Assembly (NCBI GenBank): GCA_900555435.1
Contig: USLH01000047.1
Span: forward strand, 1-16,155
Origin: an uncultured Oscillospiraceae bacterium
GTDB lineage: Bacteria; Bacillota; Clostridia; Oscillospirales; Ruminococcaceae
Direction of reading: 5' to 3'
DNA: 16,155 nt
Shown one piece after another: positions 7,491 to 13,130 of the stretch (positions within the stretch are counted from its first letter, which is position 1; each line of letters opens with the position of its first letter). The notes under the pieces were generated by a model. That model was given only the letters and a program-made list of their open reading frames with translations. It was not told where the DNA came from and did no database searches. The position numbers and the translations under genes were made by a program.

Positions 7491-8559
7491 TGCTTTCCGC
7501 CCTTTCCATGGCAAGCCGGATCAGCCGGTCCAGCAGAGCGCTGTACGAAAGCCCCGTGGCCTCCCACAGCTTCGGATACATACTGATGGAGGTGAAGCCG
7601 GGCATGGTGTTCAGCTCATTCAGATAGACCTCCTGGGCCGGCGTCACAAAGAAGTCCACTCTCGAAAGTCCGGCACAGCCCAGCGCCTTGAACGCCTTGA
7701 CGGCGATGTCCCGGATCTGATAGGAAAGCTCCTGGCTGATCCGTGCGGGAATGTGCAGCTCGGAATTCGGGTTGCTGTATTTTGCTTCGTAATCATAAAA
7801 CTCGTTGGCAGGGGTAATCTCCCCTAAAATGGAGGCTTCCGGCTCCTGGTTGCCCAAAACGGCGCACTCCACCTCGATGCCCACGATGGCCTTTTCGATC
7901 AGCACCTTGCTGTCATGAGCGAAGGCCAGCTTCACCGCCTGCTCCAGCTCGTTTTCGTCCTTCGCCTTGCTGACACCCACGGAAGAACCGGCGTTGGCGG
8001 GCTTTACGAAGACCGGGAAGCCCAGCGTGTCCACGACCTTCTGGGCGATCTGCTCCGGACGGAACCGGTCGGAACGCTTCACCAAGAGGTACGGCGCCAT
8101 GTTGATCCCGGCGTTTTCCAGGATCACATGGGTGAAGGCTTTGTCCATGCAGATGGCGGAAGCACAGGTGCCGCAGCCCACATAAGGGGTCATGCTCATC
8201 TCAAACAGCCCCTGAATGGTGCCGTCCTCCCCGTTTTTGCCATGGAGCACCGGGAAGAAGCAATCAATGGGCAGGAAGGTCAAAGTCTGGTCGGAAAGCA
8301 CCTTATAAATGCCCTTTTTGGTGTTGTCCGTAGTCACCATACAGGGACAGCAGTCCGGATGCTTCTCCCACTGGCCGTTGGCGATGTTCTCCACCTCGCC
8401 GGGATAGAAGAGCCACTTTCCCTTTTTCGTAATGCCGATGCAGACGATCTCATACTGATCCGTCGGAATGTTTGCGATCACAGAGCTGGCCGAGACGCAG
8501 GAGACCTCATGTTCGGACGATGCTCCTCCGAACAGGACGGCGATTCGCTGTTTTGCCAT
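7483..8559 (-). CDS. ddl: D-alanine--D-alanine ligase (ATP-grasp)
   Basis: Joins two D-alanines with ATP to make the terminal dipeptide of peptidoglycan precursors. I chose the ATG at 8559 (MAKQRIAVLFGG), 358 residues, because GGAGG lies 8 nt upstream; an ATG at 8574 would bury that site inside the gene. GGASSEHEVS with Glu16 is at the N-terminus. ATP-grasp residues include VKPANAGSSVGV (185-196) and the Mg ligands in RVDFF and NELNTMPGFT. The omega loop carries FYDYEAKY (254-261); this Tyr-containing loop marks a D-Ala-D-Ala ligase rather than a D-Ala-D-Lac (VanA-like) enzyme. It is the first gene of a five-gene run and has the promoter at 8665-8693. Confidence 0.97.
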   Translation of the reverse strand: MAKQRIAVLFGGASSEHEVSCVSASSVIANIPTDQYEIVCIGITKKGKWLFYPGEVENIANGQWEKHPDCCPCMVTTDNTKKGIYKVLSDQTLTFLPIDCFFPVLHGKNGEDGTIQGLFEMSMTPYVGCGTCASAICMDKAFTHVILENAGINMAPYLLVKRSDRFRPEQIAQKVVDTLGFPVFVKPANAGSSVGVSKAKDENELEQAVKLAFAHDSKVLIEKAIVGIEVECAVLGNQEPEASILGEITPANEFYDYEAKYSNPNSELHIPARISQELSYQIRDIAVKAFKALGCAGLSRVDFFVTPAQEVYLNELNTMPGFTSISMYPKLWEATGLSYSALLDRLIRLAMERAESNG

Positions 8560-8578
8560 AATGTATTCCTCCATTTCC

Positions 8579-8601
8579 GGTACGGAGCTTTCCTCCGTAC
8601 C
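8579..8601 (-). promoter_or_regulatory. Leader hairpin directly upstream of the ddl ribosome binding site
   Basis: A perfect 9-bp stem, GGTACGGAG (8579-8587) with CTCCGTACC (8593-8601), and a 5-nt loop. It stands between the ddl promoter and its GGAGG site, about 20 nt from the start codon. There is no T-tract after it on the minus strand, so it is not a terminator. It may stabilise the mRNA or set ribosome access. Confidence 0.6.
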
Positions 8602-8664
8602 CGTTGGTCTTTTCCGAAAACAGAGCCGGCCGCAAGGTCTGGTACTCCATTCTATAACTAATGT

Positions 8665-8693
8665 ATTATAGCATATTTCTGAGGCTTTTTCAA
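8665..8693 (-). promoter_or_regulatory. Sigma-A promoter of the ddl-murI-DUF1934-argS-ychF run
   Basis: Read on the minus strand: -35 TTGAAA (8693-8688), exactly 17 bp spacer, -10 TATAAT (8670-8665) preceded by TGC (extended -10). Predicted transcription starts near 8658, leaving a leader of about 100 nt before the ddl ATG. This is one of the best promoter matches in the window. Confidence 0.85.
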
Positions 8694-8702
8694 CTGTTTG
8701 TC

Positions 8703-8716
8703 CGCAAGCCCGCAGG
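8703..8716 (+). repeat. 14-bp direct repeat, copy 1 (3' side of the regulator gene)
   Basis: CGCAAGCCCGCAGG occurs here and again, identical, at 9603-9616, exactly 900 bp apart. The two copies flank the DeoR-family gene on both sides in non-coding DNA. Confidence 0.6.
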
Positions 8717-8733
8717 GGTTTTTCTTCCCCTGC
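8712..8733. other. 7-bp hairpin between the DeoR-family gene and the ddl promoter
   Basis: GCAGGGG (8712-8718) pairs with CCCCTGC (8727-8733) around an 8-nt A/T-rich loop. It lies just past the end of the regulator gene, where a terminator is expected. However, no T-run follows on the minus strand, so its role as terminator is weakly supported. Part of its left arm belongs to the 14-bp repeat at 8703-8716. Confidence 0.4.
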
Positions 8734-8757
8734 CAGTCTATGCCGGAAGGAAACGCT

Positions 8758-9468
8758 TTATGTCCCGCTCCCCGCCCGGAAAACCGCCGACAGCTCCGAC
8801 AGAAAACAGATCCGGGAGCAGTATTCCTTCCCCCACTTGCTCTCGTCGAAAAGCAGCACCGCCTTCCGGCTTCCCGCCACATACGCCCGCTTGATGAGAG
8901 CTTCCTCCTCATTTGCCTCCGTAGCGCCATTTTCCTCGCTGACCCCCTGACTGGAAAAAAACGCATAATCCGCACAGTGGCTCCGGATAAAATCGCAGGC
9001 AGCCGTCCCGATAAAGGACTTGGAATGGGGCCGCACCCGTCCGCCTGTGGTGTACACGGTCAGCTGGGGAAAGTCGCTTAAAACCTCCGCCGTCCGGATG
9101 CCGTTGGTGATCACCGTCAGCTCCCGGAATTCCCCTAACCGTCTTGCCAGCCGCAGCACTGTGGAGCTGGAATCCAGAAACAGCGTCATCCCATCGGAGA
9201 TAAACCCCAGGGCCTGCTCCGCCAGCTGTTCCTTGGCTCCCCCGTTCTCCCCGGATCGAATGGCGAAGGGCGATTCCGACGCCGCCCCCCGCAGGAGGGC
9301 TGCCCCTCCGTGGGTCCGCCGGATCAGCCCCTCCTTTTCCAGAAACTGCAGATCCCGCCGGATGGTGGGAGCGCTGACGAAAAGGCTCTCGCACAGCTCC
9401 GTCACCGACACGTCGGATTTTTTCCCAAGGATCGCCAGAATTTCCTTCTGGCGGATATAACCGGACAT
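8758..9468 (-). CDS. DeoR-family transcriptional regulator of the adjacent deoxy-sugar genes
   Basis: The 236 residues have the standard DeoR/GlpR plan. An N-terminal winged helix-turn-helix spans about residues 5-58 (VTELCESLFVSAPTIRRDL, then LEKEGLIRRTHGGA). A C-terminal sugar-phosphate sensor fold spans about 75-230, with LFLDSSSTVLRLARRL, VITNGIRTAEVL and FDESKWGK. Such proteins usually repress catabolic genes and release DNA when a phosphorylated sugar binds. The ATG at 9468 has GGAGG 7 nt upstream. It is divergent from the aldolase and rhamnulokinase genes. The B. subtilis rhamnose regulator RhaR (YulB) is also a DeoR-family member, which makes L-rhamnulose-1-phosphate the best guess for effector. 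That assignment is inference. Confidence 0.92.
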   Translation of the reverse strand: MSGYIRQKEILAILGKKSDVSVTELCESLFVSAPTIRRDLQFLEKEGLIRRTHGGAALLRGAASESPFAIRSGENGGAKEQLAEQALGFISDGMTLFLDSSSTVLRLARRLGEFRELTVITNGIRTAEVLSDFPQLTVYTTGGRVRPHSKSFIGTAACDFIRSHCADYAFFSSQGVSEENGATEANEEEALIKRAYVAGSRKAVLLFDESKWGKEYCSRICFLSELSAVFRAGSGT

Positions 9469-9487
9469 TTTCTTTCCTCCAAGTGCT

Positions 9488-9516
9488 CAGAATAAGATCG
9501 TTTCTGATCGATTCTG
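9488..9516. promoter_or_regulatory. Probable DeoR-family operator (tandem 10-mers inside an inverted repeat)
   Basis: Two 10-mers stand head to tail, GATCGTTTCT (9496-9505) and GATCGATTCT (9506-9515), 9 of 10 identical and one helical turn apart. They are framed by CAGAAT (9488-9493) and ATTCTG (9511-9516) in inverted orientation. The site lies just upstream of the regulator's ribosome binding site and about 40 bp upstream of the -35 box of the aldolase promoter. It could serve autoregulation as well as control of the divergent operon. Confidence 0.6.
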
Positions 9517-9556
9517 CACATTTTCTTTGAATATCTCGCAATTTTTCCGCCGGTTC

Positions 9557-9586
9557 TTTACAAAACCGCTCATTTTTTATTATAAT
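9557..9586 (+). promoter_or_regulatory. Promoter of the aldolase-rhamnulokinase operon
   Basis: -35 TTTACA (9557-9562), 18-bp spacer ending in TTTTTTAT, -10 TATAAT (9581-9586). Transcription should start near 9593, with a leader of about 57 nt before the ATG at 9650. The position also rules out an upstream TTG (9527) as the aldolase start, since it would lie before the promoter. Confidence 0.8.
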
Positions 9587-9602
9587 GGGAATGACGGCGG
9601 TG

Positions 9603-9616
9603 CGCAAGCCCGCAGG
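9603..9616 (+). repeat. 14-bp direct repeat, copy 2 (aldolase leader)
   Basis: Identical to 8703-8716 (CGCAAGCCCGCAGG). This copy lies in the transcribed leader of the aldolase gene, about 10 nt after the predicted transcription start. Confidence 0.6.
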
Positions 9617-9649
9617 AAAATTTTTTTACAGAAACGGAGCGATCTTTTC

Positions 9650-10345
9650 ATGGAAAACCTCGATGCGATCAAAGACCAGATCTGTGACGTCTGTCACAAA
9701 ATGTGGCAGTTGGGCTGGGTTGCCGCCAACGACGGAAACGTTTCCGTCCGTTTGAGCGACGGTACCTTCCTCGCCACCCCCACCGGCATCAGCAAGAGCT
9801 TCATCACTCCCGAAAAGCTGGTGCGCATCAATGACAAGGGCGAAGTCCTCGAAGGCGCCCCCGGCTACAAGCCCTCCTCCGAGATCAAGATGCACCTGCG
9901 CTGCTATAAGGAGCGGGACGATGTAAACGGCGTCGTTCACGCCCATCCTCCCACGGCTACCGGCTACGCCGTTGCGGGCTTGAGCCTTGACGAGTACTCC
10001 ATGATTGAGACCGTCATCGCCATCGGCTCCATTCCCCTGACCCCCTACGGCACCCCCTCCACCAACGAAGTACCCGAAGCCATCGCCCCCTACCTGCAGG
10101 AGCACGACGTGCTGCTGCTCCAGAACCACGGAGCTCTCACCGTAGGCGCCGACCTGCTCACCGCCTACTACCGCATGGAGACGTTAGAGCTCTACGCCAA
10201 GATCAGCCTTACCGCTCACCTCTTAGGCGGCGCCAAGGAGATCCCGAAAAACCAGATCGACAAGCTGATGGATCTGCGGAAAAACTACTACAAAGTCACC
10301 GGTCGTCACCCCGGCTACAAAAAATATCCCCCGAAGGAGGACTAA
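9650..10345 (+). CDS. Class II aldolase, L-fuculose/L-rhamnulose-1-phosphate aldolase type
   Basis: Cleaves a deoxy-ketose-1-phosphate to dihydroxyacetone phosphate and L-lactaldehyde. The 231 residues fit the zinc-dependent class II aldolase/adducin fold. The catalytic Glu is in KPSSEIK (Glu78), and the metal ligands are in VVHAHPP (His97, His99) and LLLQNHGAL (His160). NDGNVSVRL and TPTGISKS form the phosphate-binding part. The length and motifs are closer to FucA than to E. coli RhaD, which is about 274 residues. The ATG at 9650 has GGAG 10 nt upstream. Only 3 bp separate it from rhamnulokinase, which points to rhamnulose-1-phosphate as substrate. An L-ribulose-5-phosphate 4-epimerase (AraD) role is less likely given this neighbour. 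Confidence 0.88.
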   Translation: MENLDAIKDQICDVCHKMWQLGWVAANDGNVSVRLSDGTFLATPTGISKSFITPEKLVRINDKGEVLEGAPGYKPSSEIKMHLRCYKERDDVNGVVHAHPPTATGYAVAGLSLDEYSMIETVIAIGSIPLTPYGTPSTNEVPEAIAPYLQEHDVLLLQNHGALTVGADLLTAYYRMETLELYAKISLTAHLLGGAKEIPKNQIDKLMDLRKNYYKVTGRHPGYKKYPPKED

Positions 10346-10348
10346 GCT

Positions 10349-11809
10349 ATGCAGGTTCTTGCCTTTGACTTCGGCGCATCCAGCGGCCGGGCGATGTTAG
10401 GCGGCTTCGACGGAAAAACCATCACCCTCGAAGAGATCCACCGCTTTACAAACGACCCGGTCCAAATGAACGGCACCCTTTACTGGGACGCCCCTCGCCT
10501 GTTCTTCGAGATCAAGGAGGGCATCCGCAAAGCCAAAGCAAAGGGCGGCTTCGATTCCATCGGCATTGACACCTGGGGCGTGGATTTCGCCCTTCTGGAC
10601 TCCTTTGGCGACCTGATTGCCAACCCCGTCCACTATCGGGATTCCCGTACCGAAGGCATGATGGAGGAAGCCTTCCAAGTGATCCCCCGGGAGGAGCTTT
10701 ACACCCGCACCGGCACCCAGATCATGCGGATCAACACCCTTTACCAGCTCCTTTCCCTTGCGAAAAAGCGCCCGGATCTGCTGGAGCGGGTGGACAGCCT
10801 CCTCCTGATCCCCGACCTTTTTCACTACCTTCTGACCGGCGAGAAAAAGGCGGAATTCACCGAAGCCTCCACCACCCAGATGCTCGACCCCCGCACCGGG
10901 GATTGGGACAAGGCGCTGCTGGAGCGTCTGGGGATCCCCTCCCGGCTGCTGCCTGAGATCATCCCCTCCGGTTCCGTCTACGGCGCCCTGAAAAAAGACC
11001 TGGCGGAAGAACTGGGCGTCCCGGAAGTCCCGGTCATCGCCGTGGCTTCCCACGACACCGCCTCCGCCATCGCTGCCGTCCCCGCCCCGGAAAAGGATTT
11101 CCTGTACATCAGCTGCGGCACCTGGTCGCTGTTCGGCACGGAGCTTTCCGCTCCCATCATCGACGAAAAGACCAGGCGCTTCAACCTGACCAACGAAGGC
11201 GGTTACGGCAAGACCGTCACCCTCCTGCGGAACATCATGGGCCTCTGGCTCATTCAGGAGTCCCGCCGGCAGTGGATCCGGGAAGGCTTCTCCGTCACCT
11301 ACGCCGATCTGGAACAGGAAGCGCTGGCGGAGCCCGCCTTCCTCTCCTTCGTCGACCCCGACGCCCCGGAATTTGAAGCGCCCGGCAATCTCCCGGAACG
11401 GGTTCGGGAATTCTGCCGAAAAACCGGCCAGCACGTCCCCGAAAACCGGGGGCAGGTCATGCGCTGCATCTATGAAAGCCTGGCGCTCAAGTACCGCCAG
11501 ACCGCCGGCATGATCCGGGAGACCACAGGCAAGACCTATCCCGCCATCCATGTGGTAGGCGGCGGCGCCAAGGACGGCTTCCTCTGTCAGCTGACTGCAG
11601 ACGCCTGCGGCGTCCCCGTAACGGCCGGCCCCATCGAAGCCACCGTCCTGGGCAATATTGCGGTACAGCTCATCGCTCTCGGCGAGCTTTCCTCCATTGA
11701 AGAAGCAAGGAAACTCCTTGCCGCCGGGGAAGGCTTCCGCTCCTTTGAGCCGCACCCCACCGCAGAGTGGGACGCCGCTTACGAGCGTTTTCTCTCCATT
11801 ACCCGATAA
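10349..11809 (+). CDS. rhaB: Rhamnulokinase (FGGY kinase)
   Basis: Phosphorylates L-rhamnulose with ATP to L-rhamnulose-1-phosphate, the substrate of the preceding aldolase. The 486 residues match the FGGY family. DFGASSGRAMLGG is the N-terminal ATP-binding segment characteristic of RhaB. It is followed by IGIDTWGVDFALLD with the catalytic Asp, HYRDSRT, TEASTTQMLDPRTGDWD, VASHDTASA, ISCGTWSLFGTE, and the C-terminal VVGGGAKDGFLCQLTADA with the adenosine site. The ATG at 10349 has AAGGAGG 9 nt upstream, inside the end of the aldolase gene, so the two are translated as one operon. FGGY substrate choice can shift between rhamnulose and fuculose, but the overall motif set is RhaB-like. Confidence 0.94.
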   Translation: MQVLAFDFGASSGRAMLGGFDGKTITLEEIHRFTNDPVQMNGTLYWDAPRLFFEIKEGIRKAKAKGGFDSIGIDTWGVDFALLDSFGDLIANPVHYRDSRTEGMMEEAFQVIPREELYTRTGTQIMRINTLYQLLSLAKKRPDLLERVDSLLLIPDLFHYLLTGEKKAEFTEASTTQMLDPRTGDWDKALLERLGIPSRLLPEIIPSGSVYGALKKDLAEELGVPEVPVIAVASHDTASAIAAVPAPEKDFLYISCGTWSLFGTELSAPIIDEKTRRFNLTNEGGYGKTVTLLRNIMGLWLIQESRRQWIREGFSVTYADLEQEALAEPAFLSFVDPDAPEFEAPGNLPERVREFCRKTGQHVPENRGQVMRCIYESLALKYRQTAGMIRETTGKTYPAIHVVGGGAKDGFLCQLTADACGVPVTAGPIEATVLGNIAVQLIALGELSSIEEARKLLAAGEGFRSFEPHPTAEWDAAYERFLSITR

Positions 11810-11814
11810 CCTCA

Positions 11815-11849
11815 AAAAGCCGCCGGTCTAAAATAATCCGGCGGCTTTT
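11815..11849 (+). terminator. Intrinsic terminator of the aldolase-rhaB operon
   Basis: A perfect 12-bp stem, AAAAGCCGCCGG (11815-11826) with CCGGCGGCTTTT (11838-11849), and an 11-nt loop. The 3' arm ends in TTTT followed by CCTTTC. It begins 6 bp after the rhaB stop codon. Confidence 0.92.
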
Positions 11850-11879
11850 CCTTTCTATTAAAAAAACGGAGGTGACCCC

Positions 11880-12593
11880 ATGCGGATCCTCTTGTGGAAC
11901 ATACAGGACGGCGGGGTTTTAAGCCTAAACCACCCCGACCGGAGCAATCTTCAAAACATCCTGACCGTCATCCGGGATCTCGCCCCGGATCTCGCTGTCC
12001 TTCCGGAGTATGAGACTGAATACCGCCGCATTTTTTTAGAAGAAGGGCTCATCCCTCTGGGCTATACCTGCGCCGTCTGCGAAGACGTCCCGGATGCCAC
12101 ACTCCGCAAGCGCACCCTGTTAGCCGCAAAGCTCCCCTTCACAACGCTTCCCCGCCCCATGGAGATCCTCCGTTACAGCTGGCGGAACTGGATCGAAGCA
12201 GCCTTCCCGGAAAGCGGCCTGCGCCTCTTAGGCATCCACGTCCCTTTAGCGCAAACCTCCGGCCGCTTCGGCGATAGCCGGGATAACTGCCGGGAAAAAC
12301 GCCTCTTTTTAGAGGAACTGCGGCGCCGCTTCACCGAATACGCCGCTCTTTCCTCCCCCGCCCTGATCCTCGGGGACTTCAACCTTTACCCCGGCGCTGT
12401 CTATGGGGAGGTGCTCAAAGATTTCTCCACCGCTTTAACGGAGCTGACCAAAGGTGAACCCACCTGGAACAAACGGAAGCTCGACTTCCTCTTTGCAAAC
12501 GAAGTTTTCCGCTCCCGGGTGACCTTCGTCTCCGAGCCGCAGAAAACGCCCTTCTCCGACCACGCCTATCTTTATTTGGATGCCGACCTGTAA
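11880..12593 (+). CDS. Endonuclease/exonuclease/phosphatase (EEP) fold protein
   Basis: The 237 residues carry the metal-dependent phosphoesterase plan of the EEP superfamily (DNase I, ExoIII, AP endonucleases and others). The motifs are WNIQ with Asn7, LPEYE with the metal ligand Glu43, GIHVPLAQT with His120, GDFNLYPG (165-172), LDFLFAN with Asp202, and the terminal SDHAYLY with Asp227/His228. There is no signal peptide, so it acts in the cytoplasm. A DNA-repair or other phosphodiester substrate cannot be told apart here. The start has GGAGGTGA four bases upstream of the ATG. Only 30 bp separate it from the terminator behind rhaB and I see no promoter in that gap, so it may depend on read-through or a promoter inside rhaB. 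Confidence 0.85.
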   Translation: MRILLWNIQDGGVLSLNHPDRSNLQNILTVIRDLAPDLAVLPEYETEYRRIFLEEGLIPLGYTCAVCEDVPDATLRKRTLLAAKLPFTTLPRPMEILRYSWRNWIEAAFPESGLRLLGIHVPLAQTSGRFGDSRDNCREKRLFLEELRRRFTEYAALSSPALILGDFNLYPGAVYGEVLKDFSTALTELTKGEPTWNKRKLDFLFANEVFRSRVTFVSEPQKTPFSDHAYLYLDADL

Positions 12594-12602
12594 AAACAAC
12601 GA

Positions 12603-12637
12603 AACCCCCGCTTCCAGAGGTCAAGGAAGCGGGGGTT
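12603..12637. terminator. Two-way terminator between the EEP gene and rpsT
   Basis: A perfect 13-bp GC-rich stem, AACCCCCGCTTCC (12603-12615) with GGAAGCGGGGGTT (12625-12637), and a 9-nt loop. It lies between two convergent genes. T-rich sequence follows on the plus strand (TTATTTAC), and on the minus strand TTTCGTTGTTTT follows. Confidence 0.9.
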
Positions 12638-12666
12638 ATTTACAAAAGCAGATCCGGTGAGAGGGA

Positions 12667-12930
12667 TTATGCTTTCGCTGCATTCAGTTTGGATGCAATC
12701 TGGGATTTCCGTCTGGCAGCCTGGTTCTTGTGGATGATTCCCTTGGAAGCAGACTGGTCGATGACTTTGTAAGCCTGCTGAGCAACAGCGGCTTTATCAG
12801 CGGCATCGGACTCGATGGCGGCGTTTGCAGCCTTCAGAGCGGCCTTCAGGTTACCTTTGAGCATTCTGTTCTGCAGAGTCTTGGTGGCGGTGACTTTCAC
12901 ACGCTTTTTCGCAGATTTAATGTTCGGCAT
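12667..12930 (-). CDS. rpsT: 30S ribosomal protein S20
   Basis: S20 binds 16S rRNA early in assembly of the small subunit. The 87 residues match the family in length and in its all-helical, Lys/Ala-rich character. The N-terminus MPNIKSAKKRV, the TLQNRMLKGNLKAALKA helix and the C-terminal GIIHKNQAARRKSQIASKL are diagnostic. The ATG at 12930 has a very strong AAGGAGGTG 5 nt upstream. It is transcribed away from gpr, the arrangement found around rpsT in Bacillus. A promoter with a long leader lies upstream. Confidence 0.98.
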   Translation of the reverse strand: MPNIKSAKKRVKVTATKTLQNRMLKGNLKAALKAANAAIESDAADKAAVAQQAYKVIDQSASKGIIHKNQAARRKSQIASKLNAAKA

Positions 12931-13056
12931 ATTTGCACCTCCTTCACATAAAGCCAGCTTGCCTGAGACAAACTAACTGAGGATTGGCACTGCCCGCAAG
13001 GGCCCGTCAAAAAGTGCGCACAGACGCACCTAGACACGAGACAGGCTTTTGACAGC
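12931..13056 (-). promoter_or_regulatory. Structured 126-nt leader of rpsT
   Basis: The region between the predicted transcription start and the ATG is long for so small a gene. It contains a long-range stem, GTCAAAA (13006-13012) with TTTTGAC (13047-13053). Inside that is a 5-bp hairpin, GTGCG (13014-13018) with CGCAC (13025-13029), and GCCCGCAAGGGC is self-complementary at about 12992-13003. Such a leader could bind S20 for autoregulation, as translation of S20 is self-controlled in E. coli. The link here is inference. Confidence 0.45.
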
Positions 13057-13062
13057 TTTTTC

Positions 13063-13091
13063 ATCATACCATTTTTTGAGGAAAATTGCAA
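13063..13091 (-). promoter_or_regulatory. Sigma-A promoter of rpsT
   Basis: Read on the minus strand: -35 TTGCAA (13091-13086), 17-bp spacer, -10 TATGAT (13068-13063) preceded by TGG (extended -10). Predicted transcription starts near 13056. Confidence 0.8.
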
Positions 13092-13130
13092 GCGTTTTCC
13101 GGGATATTTTTGCGAAAGGGGAAGATTTTT

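Noticed and set aside
7483..8559. Vancomycin-type D-Ala-D-Lac ligase
   Set aside because: The omega loop has the Tyr-containing FYDYEAKY of D-Ala-D-Ala ligases and no vanH/vanX genes are nearby.
8712..8733. Hairpin as a proper terminator for the DeoR-family gene
   Set aside because: No T-run follows on the minus strand; kept only as a low-confidence structural feature.
9527..9649. N-terminal extension of the aldolase from a TTG at 9527
   Set aside because: The operon promoter (-10 at 9581-9586) lies inside it and the family sequence begins at the ATG at 9650.
10397..11815. Long minus-strand open frame (472 codons) opposite rhaB
   Set aside because: It is a shadow of the rhaB frame: Gly/Val/Asp-rich, without recognisable domains or a ribosome binding site.
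13040..13125. Forespore sigma-G promoter for gpr
   Set aside because: TTGACA occurs at 13049-13054 and CATACCA at 13065-13071, but neither has a partner box at acceptable spacing.
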